Positions 7,408 through 15,280 of a stretch of 17,900 nucleotides of DNA are shown here, piece after piece. Position 1 is the first letter of the stretch; every line of letters starts with the position of its first letter. Location: positions 1 to 17,900 of the forward strand of contig JBDTRB010000077.1 in NCBI GenBank assembly GCA_039931865.1, in the 5' to 3' direction. This DNA is from JALYUA01 sp039931865. Its GTDB lineage: Bacteria > Acidobacteriota > Thermoanaerobaculia > UBA5066 > Gp7-AA6. The translations under genes were made by a program, and so were the position numbers. Under the pieces are notes generated by a model. That model was not told the DNA's origin and did no database searches. It saw nothing but the letters and a program-made list of their open reading frames with translations.

Positions 7408-8724
7408 TCACCGCCGGCCCGAATGAAGATCGGAAGCAGTCTGCCGCACGCGTGCGGGCGTCTTTTTCCGCGGCGTCCCGCGAGGAGCCGCGCGCGCCGC
7501 GTACTCGGCGAATTCCTTGAGCGATGGACGGTCCCCCGCTACGGAGAGGAGCAAGCCGTCGCCTTCATCCGTCTCCTCGACGACACGGAAGCGCGCCTTC
7601 GCCGCAGCGATGGCGGCGCCCCGCGTGTAGGGGATGCGCAGCAGGAACACTCCGGCCTCCGGCCGCGCGCGGCGGCGGATCTCGGCCTGCAGCGCATCGA
7701 GGCCCGCGCCTGTCTTCGCCGAAACGGGAATGGCGAAGGGCCCGGCGGGGCCCGCGGCCAGGTCCCGCTTGTTCGAGACGGTCAGGATCTTCTCTGGATC
7801 GACGCCGAGCTCTTCGAGCACCTCGACCGCGACCTCCCGCTCCTCATCGACTCGCGGCGAGGACGCGTCGAGGACGTGGAGCACCAGGTCCGCTTCCCGG
7901 ATCTCCGACAGCGTCGAGCGAAACGACGCGACCAGCGAAGTCGGCAGCTTGCGAACGAAGCCGACGGTGTCGATGAACACTGTGTTGACGAGCTTCGGCG
8001 ACCGGGCCCGGGCCACACGGGAGTCGAGGGTGGCGAAGAGCCGGTCCGCGGCGAACGCCTCCTCGCGCGTGAGCCGGTTGAAGAGAGTCGTCTTCCCGGC
8101 ATTCGTATAGCCCGCGATCGCGACCTGGAACTGATCGCGGCGGCCACGCCGGCGCACCGAGCGCGCCGTGTCGATCTCGGCGAGATCTTTCCGGAGACGG
8201 GAGATGCGGTTGCGGATCTTGCGGCGATCGAGCTCCAGTTTCTGTTCGCCGGCGCCGCGCCCGCCGATGCCGCCGCCCAGGCGGGAGAGATGCCGGTACT
8301 GCCCGGCGAGACGCGGCAGCAGGTACTGAAGCTGCGCGAGCTCGACCTGGGTTCGCGCCTCGCGTGTGCGCGCGTGGGAGGCGAACACGTCGAGGATCAA
8401 GCCGGGCCGGTCGAGCACCCGGATCTCCTGCGCCCACCGTTCCTCGAGGTTGCGCGCCTGTGCGGGAGTGAGCTCGTCGTCGAAAATGACGAGCTTGACG
8501 CCTTCTTTCCGGGCGTCCTCGCCGACTTCCTCGACCGCTCCCTTTCCGATGTACGTCGCGGGGTCGGGCGAAACCCTCTCCTTGACGTAGCGGCCAACCG
8601 TGCGGCCGCCGGCGGTCTCCACCAGCCTCTCGAGCTCGTCGAGATGTTCCTCGGCAAGCGCGCGAGGAGTCGCGCGATTGGAAACGCCGACCAGAAAGAC
8701 TTTTTCGCCGCGCGTATCCGCCAT
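7408..8724 (-). CDS. hflX: GTPase HflX (ribosome-associated)
   Basis: The 438-residue product has the HflX N-terminal domain (about 8-190), including the family signatures YIGKGAVEE and GAGEQKLELDRR and a coiled-coil stretch. The G domain follows: G1 GYTNAGKT (205-212), G3 DTVGF (252-256), G4 NKRD (318-321), G5 SAK (335-337). HflX binds the 50S subunit and splits stalled 70S ribosomes under stress. The switch I segment reads ATLDSRVAR where the usual text is ATLDPTTR, so the customary threonines are missing. A basic tail (about 410-438) extends past the C-terminal domain. The ATG at 8724 has no good ribosome site. A TTTTAATAC stretch seven or so bases upstream could be a -10 element for a leaderless transcript. 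Confidence 0.95.
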   Translation of the reverse strand: MADTRGEKVFLVGVSNRATPRALAEEHLDELERLVETAGGRTVGRYVKERVSPDPATYIGKGAVEEVGEDARKEGVKLVIFDDELTPAQARNLEERWAQEIRVLDRPGLILDVFASHARTREARTQVELAQLQYLLPRLAGQYRHLSRLGGGIGGRGAGEQKLELDRRKIRNRISRLRKDLAEIDTARSVRRRGRRDQFQVAIAGYTNAGKTTLFNRLTREEAFAADRLFATLDSRVARARSPKLVNTVFIDTVGFVRKLPTSLVASFRSTLSEIREADLVLHVLDASSPRVDEEREVAVEVLEELGVDPEKILTVSNKRDLAAGPAGPFAIPVSAKTGAGLDALQAEIRRRARPEAGVFLLRIPYTRGAAIAAAKARFRVVEETDEGDGLLLSVAGDRPSLKEFAEYAARAAPRGTPRKKTPARVRQTASDLHSGRR

Positions 8725-8855
8725 TGGGCGTATTAAAACACTGCCCTCCGCGAACGTCGCCTTCGCTTACCGCGCGATGCGCCGATCAAGACCGCCGCAG
8801 GGGAACACCCCGTCAGTTGCCGCGATCAGGCTGCGAGTTTCGCCCCTCACCCCAG

Positions 8856-8882
8856 CCCTCTCCCCGGCGCGCGGGGAGAGGG
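8856..8882. repeat. Palindromic intergenic repeat, 10-pair stem
   Basis: A perfect ten-pair stem CCCTCTCCCC/GGGGAGAGGG surrounds the loop GGCGCGC, preceded by CCCTCACCCCAG. This text closely resembles palindromic repeat units scattered through many bacterial genomes, so it is probably one member of a dispersed REP-like family and not a gene-specific site. Confidence 0.7.
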
Positions 8883-8918
8883 AGGTGGCGCGCTTTTGCC
8901 ACCGTGGCGAATACGCTC

Positions 8919-8967
8919 GCATCGAGAGGAGTCTCCTGACCGAAGGGAAGGAGGAGCCTCTCGATGC
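8919..8967. repeat. Inverted repeat, 11-pair stem
   Basis: The arms GCATCGAGAGG (8919-8929) and CCTCTCGATGC (8957-8967) are perfectly complementary across a 27-base spacer. An AGGAG/CTCCT pair overlaps the left arm and may compete with it. It is part of the same hairpin cluster. Confidence 0.6.
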
Positions 8968-8993
8968 GGGAGCCGCAGCGAACGAAGGGACGA

Positions 8994-9044
8994 GCCGAGC
9001 GGTCGAGCCCACAGGCGAGCCGCTCGGCGGTCGGCGAAGCCGAC
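8994..9044. repeat. Two adjacent hairpins
   Basis: The arms GCCGAGCGG (8994-9002) and CCGCTCGGC (9020-9028) form a perfect nine-pair stem. One base later GTCGGC-GAA-GCCGAC (9030-9044) forms a six-pair stem with a GNA-like loop. They end about 45 bases before the start of the TIGR02757 gene and would lie in its 5' leader if transcription starts upstream of the cluster. Confidence 0.6.
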
Positions 9045-9085
9045 GTCCCGTAGGGAGCGAAGGCGACGACTCAGCATGAGAGAAT

Positions 9086-9985
9086 TTGTCGGTGCCATTG
9101 TCTGAACGGGATCGGTTTCTCGGCGAGCGGCTGCAGGAGCTGTATCTCGCTTATGGGCCGGAGACTCGGAATTCCGATCCGATCGTCTTCGTCGGGCGCT
9201 ACGAGTCTCCCGCGGACCGCGAAGTCGTCGGCTGGATCGCTTCCGCGTTTGCATACGGGCGTGTCGCGACGATTCAAACGAACGTCGCGCAGATTCTGGC
9301 GGCGCTCGGTCCCCGGCCTTCGGAGACCCTGGACCATATTGAGGATTTTGCGCGCTTCGCCGCCGAAGCATTGCCCGCCTTCCGGCACCGGTTTCATGGG
9401 CCCGAAGACGCCGCGGCTCTTCTTCTCGTCATCGCGAACGCTCGCCGCGAGGCCGGCTCGGTCGGCGCCTTTTTCAAGAACGACCTGCGCCTCGAAGAGC
9501 TCGACGTCGCCGGGCTTCTCTCCCGCGTGGTCGCCCGGATCGAGGGATTCGACTACCGGCCCGCCCTCGGCGTCCGTTCGCTCCCGGCCCGCCACCCCGC
9601 CCGCTTCTTCTTCCCCGACCCCGCGGCAGGCTCCGCCTGCAAGCGCTGGAACCTCTACCTGCGGTGGATGGTCCGCAAGGACCTCCTCGACTTCGGCCTC
9701 TGGCCGGAAATCTCTCCGTCGCGCCTCGTGATCCCGACCGACACGCACATCCACCTCGTCGCGCGGCGGCTCGGCTTGACCCGCCGGCGCTCCGCGGACT
9801 GGCGGACCGCGCGCGAGATCACGGACCGGCTGGCGCGGTTCGACGCCGCCGATCCGGTGCGCTTCGACTACGCGCTCTGCCGGATCGGGATCTTCGGAAT
9901 CTGCCAGCCGCGCGCCGCGATGTCACGCTGCTCCGAGTGCGCCGCACGCCAGGCCTGCGCGACCGGAAAGCGACGCGCCGCGTGA
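9086..9985 (+). CDS. TIGR02757/DUF2400 family protein, endonuclease III-like features
   Basis: The product (299 residues from TTG at 9086) carries the family signature CKRWNLYLRWMVR...DFGLW (185-206) and a C-terminal cysteine-rich end. The function of the family is not established. Two features recall HhH-GPD DNA glycosylases: TDTHIHLVARRLGL (218-231), like the catalytic-Asp segment VDTH of endonuclease III, and a late cluster C273-x8-C282-x2-C285-x5-C291, like its 4Fe-4S loop. A role in base excision or nucleic acid chemistry is inference only. The start is uncertain: GTG at 9092 fits the weak AGAGA site as well. The stop overlaps the start of the thioredoxin gene by four bases (GTGA), so the two genes form an operon. 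Confidence 0.85.
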   Translation: MSVPLSERDRFLGERLQELYLAYGPETRNSDPIVFVGRYESPADREVVGWIASAFAYGRVATIQTNVAQILAALGPRPSETLDHIEDFARFAAEALPAFRHRFHGPEDAAALLLVIANARREAGSVGAFFKNDLRLEELDVAGLLSRVVARIEGFDYRPALGVRSLPARHPARFFFPDPAAGSACKRWNLYLRWMVRKDLLDFGLWPEISPSRLVIPTDTHIHLVARRLGLTRRRSADWRTAREITDRLARFDAADPVRFDYALCRIGIFGICQPRAAMSRCSECAARQACATGKRRAA

Positions 9986-10527
9986 GCCTTCGCACGCGGC
10001 CTTTCCTCACGATCGGATTTGCCGTTCTCCTGGGCTGCGTCTCCGCGGTTTTCATCCGGTCGCTGAAGCCGCCCGACTCCCCCTCCGGGAGCCTGGCGTT
10101 TCTCTCGGCGGCCAAGGCGTTGCCGGTCGTCGATCGCCAGGGAAAGGTTACCGACCTGACTCGCCAAAAAGGCCGGCTGATGGTTATCCATTTCTGGGCG
10201 ACGTGGTGCCCTCCGTGCGTCGAGGAGATCCCCGCGCTCTCCCACTTCTGGGACCGCTACCGCAATCGGCCGAACATCGCGCTGTTCGCCGTCTCCGTCG
10301 ACAAGGACTGGAAAGTCGTCGAGGAGTTCAACCGCAAGAACCCGAATCAGCTGCCGATCTTCCGCGACCCGGACTCGTCGACGGCCCAGCGATTCGGCAC
10401 GACGCAGTACCCGGAAACCTACATCACCAACAAGGCGGGACGGGTGCTGTACCGGGTCCAGGGCGCGATCGACTGGAACGACGCCGAGGTTCAGAAGCGG
10501 ATCGAGCAGTTGTTGAGCGGGGGCTGA
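9982..10527 (+). CDS. Membrane-anchored TlpA/ResA-like thioredoxin
   Basis: From GTG at 9982 the product has 181 residues. A hydrophobic segment (about 8-26) is an uncleaved anchor or signal peptide; LLGC at 16-19 is only a weak lipobox. The thioredoxin fold follows with the active site WCPPC (Cys76, Cys79), the typical TlpA/ResA sequence, and a cis-proline segment near TQYPETYITN. Such proteins reduce disulfides outside the membrane, often in apocytochrome c before heme attachment. That fits the eight CxxCH motifs encoded by the convergent neighbour, although the link is only positional. The GTG lies in the GTGA overlap with the preceding stop. The reading frame stays open upstream to 9664 inside the preceding gene, but that extension is a shadow. 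Confidence 0.9.
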   Translation: MSLRTRPFLTIGFAVLLGCVSAVFIRSLKPPDSPSGSLAFLSAAKALPVVDRQGKVTDLTRQKGRLMVIHFWATWCPPCVEEIPALSHFWDRYRNRPNIALFAVSVDKDWKVVEEFNRKNPNQLPIFRDPDSSTAQRFGTTQYPETYITNKAGRVLYRVQGAIDWNDAEVQKRIEQLLSGG

Positions 10528-10541
10528 GAGGGGCTCTGAGA

Positions 10542-10796
10542 TCAGGCCTCGGGATCGCCATTGCCATTGGGAATCGGCTCTGCCGGGCTCGAGGTCTCCC
10601 GATCGATTCCTGAACCAGTTGACCGCGGAGTACCGCGGCCGTCTCGATCCTTTCCGTCTCTCGGCTCACCGATCCTCGATTCCGTCCCCTCGTCCGTCCG
10701 CCTCGGGGCCCTGATCAGCCACAGAAAGAGCGCGACCCCCGCCGCCGAGAACCCGATGCTCGCCCAGTACCAGGCGAGGCTCTCGTCGGCGGGCAT
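10542..10796 (-). CDS. Small one-helix membrane protein of the respiratory operon
   Basis: The 84-residue product has one hydrophobic helix (about 8-28, WYWASIGFSAAGVALFLWLI), then a basic edge and a charged, proline/serine/glycine-rich tail that looks unstructured. It starts eight bases after the TAG of the octaheme cytochrome gene, so it is cotranscribed. Its place and shape suggest an accessory subunit comparable to the small one-helix subunits of other respiratory complexes. No family is recognised. Its stop lies only 14 bases from that of the convergent thioredoxin gene. Confidence 0.65.
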   Translation of the reverse strand: MPADESLAWYWASIGFSAAGVALFLWLIRAPRRTDEGTESRIGEPRDGKDRDGRGTPRSTGSGIDRETSSPAEPIPNGNGDPEA

Positions 10797-10804
10797 CCGC
10801 CCGG

Positions 10805-13800
10805 CTACCGGCCGGTCGAGCCCGGGACGGGCGAGCGGAGGGAGGTCGAGGCCGGGACGGGCGAGCCTGCGGTCGAGGCCGGGACGGGCGAGCCTGCGGT
10901 CGAGGCCGGGACGGGCGAGCCGAGGGAGGTCGCGGGCGGCGGCGCCCCGAACCGCGCCGACGGGGCGCCGCCGAACGGACGCGCAGTGGCGGGACGGGCG
11001 GCCGCTCTCTTCCCCGCGACCGCCGGGCTTTGGCGTTCTCCCTGCTCCGCGCTGCCCGCTTCCGTGGCGGGGGCCGCGTTGGCCGGGCCCGTCCCCCCGT
11101 TGATCCCGATCGACCAGACGTAGTCCCTCAGTGCCGCGGTGACCGCGTTGGGGTCCGAGAGGAAGGTCTTCGCGGCCTCGTCGCCTCCGAGGATCCGTCC
11201 GTAATCCTCGCGATCCTTCGCGAACGCGGGCGCGTCGATCATTCCCGCGAGCGGCGACGTGCGCTTCCCGTCATCGGCCTTCGGGAAGTTCGTCGGCATC
11301 CGGGTCCCCGGCATCCACTCGTCGGGCCGGCGAATCCAGTCGTTGATCCAGTCGTGCCGCAGGCGGACCGCCGCCATTTGAAGGTTGGGCGCGAGGTTCG
11401 ACTTGTCGAGGCCCGGCGCGTTCAGTTCCTGCTCGCTCCGGGGATGGCACTGCTTGCATTTCAGAAGCTCGAAAGTCTTTTTCCCCGCTGCCCAGCGTGC
11501 CGGCGCCGTCTCGTAGCCCGCCACGAGGAACGGATACTGGGCGCGATCCAGGAACGCGAAGTAGCGGGTCAGGTCGTTCAAGTCGCGCTCGGAGAACCCG
11601 AATGTCGGCATGTGAACCTGGAGCCACGGCCGGATTTCTCCCGTCTTCGGCGCTTTCAGGAAAGCAAACAGCCAGTTGCTCTGCACCTTCGCGCCTTCGC
11701 CCTGGATGATCGGCGGCGCGAGAGACGGATCGGGAACGAGCGACCGGAACGACCCGCCGAAGCCTTCGATGATGTGACAGCCCTGGCAGTTGTTGTTCTT
11801 GACGATCCGGCGACCGCGCTCGATCGCCGACTCCTGGCCGTTCAACTCCTTGACCGCGGCAGACGAGGCGTTCAACTTCTGCATGCCGAGCACCAGCGTG
11901 ACGAGCTCCTCCTGCTCCTGCGGCGACAGCCGGAAGTTCGGCATCCGCAGCTTCTCTTCCCAGCCGCGCGCGCGGTCGCGGTCGAAGATGCGTGGCGCGG
12001 CGAGCTTTGTCTGGAACCAGTCTTCCCGGGTGTGGTTCAGGTGCACGAACCCGAAGTCGAGCCGGTGGACGGCCTTCGAGCCTTCTTCCGTCAGCTCGGT
12101 GCCGATCGGCTTCGCGTCTTCGAAGCCGGGGATCTTGTGGCACGCGTAGCAGCCGTAGTGCGCGATCAGCTTCTCGCCTGTGTAGACCTCCTTGGTGTGG
12201 AGGTCCATGCGCGTGAGATCCGCCTTCGCGTCGAAGAGGGTCTTGTTCGACATCTCGAAATACAGCGCGATCCGGTCGAGCGTCGCGGGGTCGGTGCGGG
12301 GCAGCTGCATCTGCTCGAACTCCGGGCGGCTCTTCAGCGTCGTCAGGTACTCGGCGACATCGAGCGCCTCGGCGTCCGTCAGCCGGACGTTCGGCATCTT
12401 GGTATCCGGGTTCCAGGCCTTCGGATCCTTGATCCAGTGGAACAACCAGTCGCGGCTGACCTTCGCGCCGACCCCGGCGAGGTTCGGGCCGAACTGGCGG
12501 TATGTGCCGACGAGATCGCGCGGAGCGTTCGGATCCACCATGTGGCAGCCCATGCAGCCGCGGTCCGCGAGGAGCTGCTGGCCGCGGGTGGGATCGCCGT
12601 GGCCCGCGACGGGCGGGACGTTCGCGGCGCGCGACTTGTCGAACAGGTACGCGACGATCGAGTTCACCATCGTGTCGTTCTCGATCCGGCCGGCGGCGTT
12701 CATCCTCTGCTGCGCCTGATTCGGCTTTCCGGGGCCGGAGACGTTGACGAAGTTCTCGAGGTAGAAGAAGGTCGGCATCTTCGTGCTCGGCCGGAAAGAC
12801 GCCGGATTCATCACCCAGCGGGTCGTCCAGTCTTTCGTCACCTTCGACGCGACCTTCTCGAGTGAGGGGCCGACGCGAGGGAGCCCCTGCTTCTCCAGCC
12901 CCTCGATGCGATGGCAGCCCCAGCACCCGAGACCCTCGACGAGTCGCAGCCCCGCGTTTAATTTCGGCGCATCCGGAATGTTGGTCTGGTCGGAGTGACA
13001 GCGGTAGCACCCCGACTCCGCGAACTTCATCGGAAGGATCGGCGTCTCGTTGAAGCGGTCGAACTCCCAGTCGTACTTCTTCTTCCAGACCGCGAGCTGT
13101 TTCTCCCCCACGGGCGAGTGCCCGGCCGACCAGAACGAGGTCGCTCGATCGCGGCCGCCGTGGCAGGGCGTGCAGCCGAACTCGTTGGACGGGTGGGGCG
13201 ATTCGCTCCCCACCATCAGGTTCAATTTCGAGTGCGTTCGGAAGGCGACGCGTTGCGCGTCCTCGAAACCCTTGCGATCGGCCGCGATGTGGCAGGTCGC
13301 GCAGCGATCGACCCGGGGGATCTTCATGAAGTTGACGTCGTTGTAGTGCTCCGGCAGCTGCACCTGCTGGACCCTCAGCGACGGGTTGATCATGTCGAGG
13401 ATCGGCGAGTTCCGAACCTGAAAGATCGTGTCCTGCTTGAGCGCGCCGAGCTTCTGGCGCGACAGCTTGTAGTCCGCGGACAGTTTCTCGATGCTCGCCT
13501 CGACCTGCTCACGCCGGCCGGTGATCCGTGCGATCTCCGCGTCGAGCTCGGCGTCGGAGCGCTTCAGGGTTGCCAGCCTGAGTGCGGAGTCGTCGAGCTT
13601 TTTCTGGATCCGGTCGACGTCCCTCTTGGCCGACGGAGCGGCTTTCGGCACGTTCGCGAGCGCGTCTTCGTAACTGTAGCGCTCTGCGTCGAACGAGGCC
13701 TTGGTGAACTTGTAGTCCTGGTCGGCCGCGTAGAGTCGCGGCTCGAGCTTCTTCTTTTTCGCTTCCAGGCGGGCGAGCGCCTTTCGGTGCGCCGCCACCT

Positions 13801-14068
13801 GCGCGCGCGCCGAGGCGAGGTCCGCCAGAAGCTTGTCGCGGTCCTCGCCATAGGCCTTCTCTCGTGCGGTCCGCGTGGCCTCGCGTGTCTTCTTCGCGTC
13901 GAGCCGCATGAACGCGCGCTGCATGGTCTTCCAGTCGCGCGAGTAGTCCGCGATAACCATGAAAATGAAGACGAGCGCGAGCACCGATCCCGAGATAAAG
14001 AACACGCGGTTCAACCTCGGAATGTTGTAGTGGTGATCGATCGGCTCGGCAGGTGGGCGGCGGGGCAT
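10805..14068 (-). CDS. Membrane-anchored octaheme cytochrome c of the b6-type complex
   Basis: The 1087-residue product has an N-terminal membrane helix (about 21-40), a long charged coiled-coil stretch (about 50-215), and eight CxxCH heme sites at residues 256, 299, 354, 382, 505, 640, 761 and 871. The first three sit close together without nearby Met-Pro motifs and may form a compact bis-His unit. The last five are spaced 110-135 residues and each is followed by a Met-Pro motif (431, 558, 709, 820, 924), as in His/Met class I cytochrome c domains. The tail (about 990-1087) is Ala/Pro/Ser-rich and repetitive. It follows the two cytochrome b genes, so it probably replaces cytochrome c1/f as electron acceptor from the Rieske protein. 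The ATG at 14068 has GAGGAC about six bases upstream. Confidence 0.88.
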   Translation of the reverse strand: MPRRPPAEPIDHHYNIPRLNRVFFISGSVLALVFIFMVIADYSRDWKTMQRAFMRLDAKKTREATRTAREKAYGEDRDKLLADLASARAQVAAHRKALARLEAKKKKLEPRLYAADQDYKFTKASFDAERYSYEDALANVPKAAPSAKRDVDRIQKKLDDSALRLATLKRSDAELDAEIARITGRREQVEASIEKLSADYKLSRQKLGALKQDTIFQVRNSPILDMINPSLRVQQVQLPEHYNDVNFMKIPRVDRCATCHIAADRKGFEDAQRVAFRTHSKLNLMVGSESPHPSNEFGCTPCHGGRDRATSFWSAGHSPVGEKQLAVWKKKYDWEFDRFNETPILPMKFAESGCYRCHSDQTNIPDAPKLNAGLRLVEGLGCWGCHRIEGLEKQGLPRVGPSLEKVASKVTKDWTTRWVMNPASFRPSTKMPTFFYLENFVNVSGPGKPNQAQQRMNAAGRIENDTMVNSIVAYLFDKSRAANVPPVAGHGDPTRGQQLLADRGCMGCHMVDPNAPRDLVGTYRQFGPNLAGVGAKVSRDWLFHWIKDPKAWNPDTKMPNVRLTDAEALDVAEYLTTLKSRPEFEQMQLPRTDPATLDRIALYFEMSNKTLFDAKADLTRMDLHTKEVYTGEKLIAHYGCYACHKIPGFEDAKPIGTELTEEGSKAVHRLDFGFVHLNHTREDWFQTKLAAPRIFDRDRARGWEEKLRMPNFRLSPQEQEELVTLVLGMQKLNASSAAVKELNGQESAIERGRRIVKNNNCQGCHIIEGFGGSFRSLVPDPSLAPPIIQGEGAKVQSNWLFAFLKAPKTGEIRPWLQVHMPTFGFSERDLNDLTRYFAFLDRAQYPFLVAGYETAPARWAAGKKTFELLKCKQCHPRSEQELNAPGLDKSNLAPNLQMAAVRLRHDWINDWIRRPDEWMPGTRMPTNFPKADDGKRTSPLAGMIDAPAFAKDREDYGRILGGDEAAKTFLSDPNAVTAALRDYVWSIGINGGTGPANAAPATEAGSAEQGERQSPAVAGKRAAARPATARPFGGAPSARFGAPPPATSLGSPVPASTAGSPVPASTAGSPVPASTSLRSPVPGSTGR
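10814..10927. repeat. In-frame tandem repeat, 27/30-bp units, in the cytochrome tail
   Basis: Four units start with GGTCGAG at 10814, 10844, 10871 and 10898. The middle two are identical 27-mers and the outer two are 30 bp with a different end. On the minus strand they encode repeats of the type AGSPVPAST just before the stop. All unit lengths are multiples of three, so copy number can change without breaking the frame. Confidence 0.9.
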
Positions 14069-14084
14069 CTATACGTCCTCGAGC

Positions 14085-14159
14085 CGGGAATCGGGAATCG
14101 GGAATCGGGAATCGCACGGAGGCGTGGCCCCTCGATTTCCCATTCCCGATTTCCGATTC
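14085..14159. repeat. Heptamer repeats in inverted arrangement
   Basis: Four perfect head-to-tail copies of CGGGAAT (14085-14112) are followed, after about 20 bases, by degenerate copies of the complement (GATTTCC, CATTCCC, GATTTCC, GATTC; 14134-14159). The two halves can pair into a hairpin in the gap between the long cytochrome b gene and the octaheme gene. Confidence 0.85.
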
Positions 14160-14169
14160 ACGCCCCGTC

Positions 14170-15255
14170 TCATATGTTGAACGCGAACTCCGGGATATTG
14201 ACCACGTACTTCAGGTTGAAAAACCACCGCAGATACATCTTGATCGGCAGCGAGATCATGATGAGGACGAGGCTGACGCCGATGAGATAACGGGGCGTCC
14301 CCATCTTCTCGTAGAAACGTCGCAGCAGTGTCTTCGAGAGCAGCAGCGGCAGCGCGGCGACGTAGAACCCGACGATCACGAGCCCGAAGATCTCTCGGAT
14401 CAGCCAGAAGTTCGGGAGCGACCGCTTCAGCATCTTGATCCAGATGATCTCCGAGAGATTGATGTTATTGAGAGGCACGAGCTTGTTCACGTCCCAGAAC
14501 TCGTAAGGGCCGAAAAAGTTCCAGTTGGGCCCCCGCAGGAAGGTCCCGAGGGCGATCAACGTGCACCAGAGCACCAGAAAACCGAGCAGGAAGAGCGTGA
14601 TCTCCCACTTGCGCTCCCGGAAGGTGAAGTAGCCGTTCCCCTTCGGGTTGGTGTCGATGTACGGAATCGCCATCAGGCCCACGATGATGAGCGACGGCAG
14701 GACGACTCCGGCGAGCCAGGGGTCGTAGTAGACGAGCATCTCCTGGAGCCCGAGAAAGTACCAGGGCGCCTTCGCCGGGTTCGGGGAGTCCGTCGGGTTC
14801 GCTGGCTCTTCGAGCGGGGCCTTGAGAAAGATCGACCAGACGATCATCACCGCCATCACCACGACGAGACAGATCAGCTCCACGTACACCAGGTCCGGCC
14901 AGGAGAAGACCTTCTGAGCGGAATCGGCCGCTTCGATCGTCGGAAGGCCGGCCGCGATCCGCCGGTCGTTCTCGTACGCCTGGTTCATGGCGAACCAGAA
15001 GAAGAACCCGACCAAAAAGATCATCCCGACGATCGGGACGTTGTCGGGCAGCGAGGCGACGGCGTTGAAATTCGGATCGAGGTAGGACAGCCCCATCCCG
15101 CCGCCGATGGCGACCAGAAGAAACAACCCGCCGCGCTTCGACCAGAGAAGCCTCGAGCGCAGCCCGACCAAGAGCAGCACGAGCATCGCGGTGACGAGGT
15201 ACTGCGGCGCCGAGAGGAAGTTGATCGCCGCCTTGAACGCGTTGATGACGGGCAT
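14170..15255 (-). CDS. Cytochrome b, subunit IV-like C-terminal half with extensions
   Basis: The 361-residue polytopic membrane protein contains the subunit IV/cytochrome b C-terminal core at about 118-205: SWPDLVYVELICL, LEEPANPTDSPNPAKAPWYFLGLQEM, then another helix. It corresponds to subunit IV of b6f or the C-terminal half of cytochrome b, which forms part of the quinol oxidation site. The usual PEWY motif reads APWY (163-166), so the Qo glutamate is absent. About 115 residues with two or three helices precede the core and about 150 follow it, making the protein twice the length of plant or cyanobacterial subunit IV. ATG start at 15255. A 60-base gap with heptamer repeats separates it from cytochrome b6. 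Confidence 0.88.
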   Translation of the reverse strand: MPVINAFKAAINFLSAPQYLVTAMLVLLLVGLRSRLLWSKRGGLFLLVAIGGGMGLSYLDPNFNAVASLPDNVPIVGMIFLVGFFFWFAMNQAYENDRRIAAGLPTIEAADSAQKVFSWPDLVYVELICLVVVMAVMIVWSIFLKAPLEEPANPTDSPNPAKAPWYFLGLQEMLVYYDPWLAGVVLPSLIIVGLMAIPYIDTNPKGNGYFTFRERKWEITLFLLGFLVLWCTLIALGTFLRGPNWNFFGPYEFWDVNKLVPLNNINLSEIIWIKMLKRSLPNFWLIREIFGLVIVGFYVAALPLLLSKTLLRRFYEKMGTPRYLIGVSLVLIMISLPIKMYLRWFFNLKYVVNIPEFAFNI

Positions 15256-15280
15256 CGTCGGCCTACCGATTCTCCGGATC

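Larger units (their letters stand above)
8725..9085. other. Gene-free divergent region with several hairpins
   Basis: About 360 bases separate divergent hflX and the TIGR02757 gene, and no credible protein is encoded. The region must carry the promoters of both genes, but no clear -35/-10 pair stands out on the plus side. From 8856 to 9044 it consists largely of inverted repeats, listed separately, which suggest a cluster of palindromic intergenic repeats or a structured leader. Confidence 0.6.

Noticed and set aside
9664..9981. 106-residue N-terminal extension of the thioredoxin
   Set aside because: It lies wholly inside the TIGR02757 gene in another frame. GTG at 9982 gives a proper membrane anchor and the usual GTGA overlap.
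10814..10927. CRISPR-like array
   Set aside because: Units are contiguous without unique spacers and encode in-frame protein repeats. The heptamer arrays are also too short and spacerless, and no cas genes are present.
11030..12865. 611-codon plus-strand open frame, with similar long plus frames at 12995-14290, 14053-16197, 7423-8736 and 3053-4630
   Set aside because: All are antisense to well-identified genes (cytochromes, HflX, CHAT) and show only Arg/Pro/Ala-rich shadow sequence.
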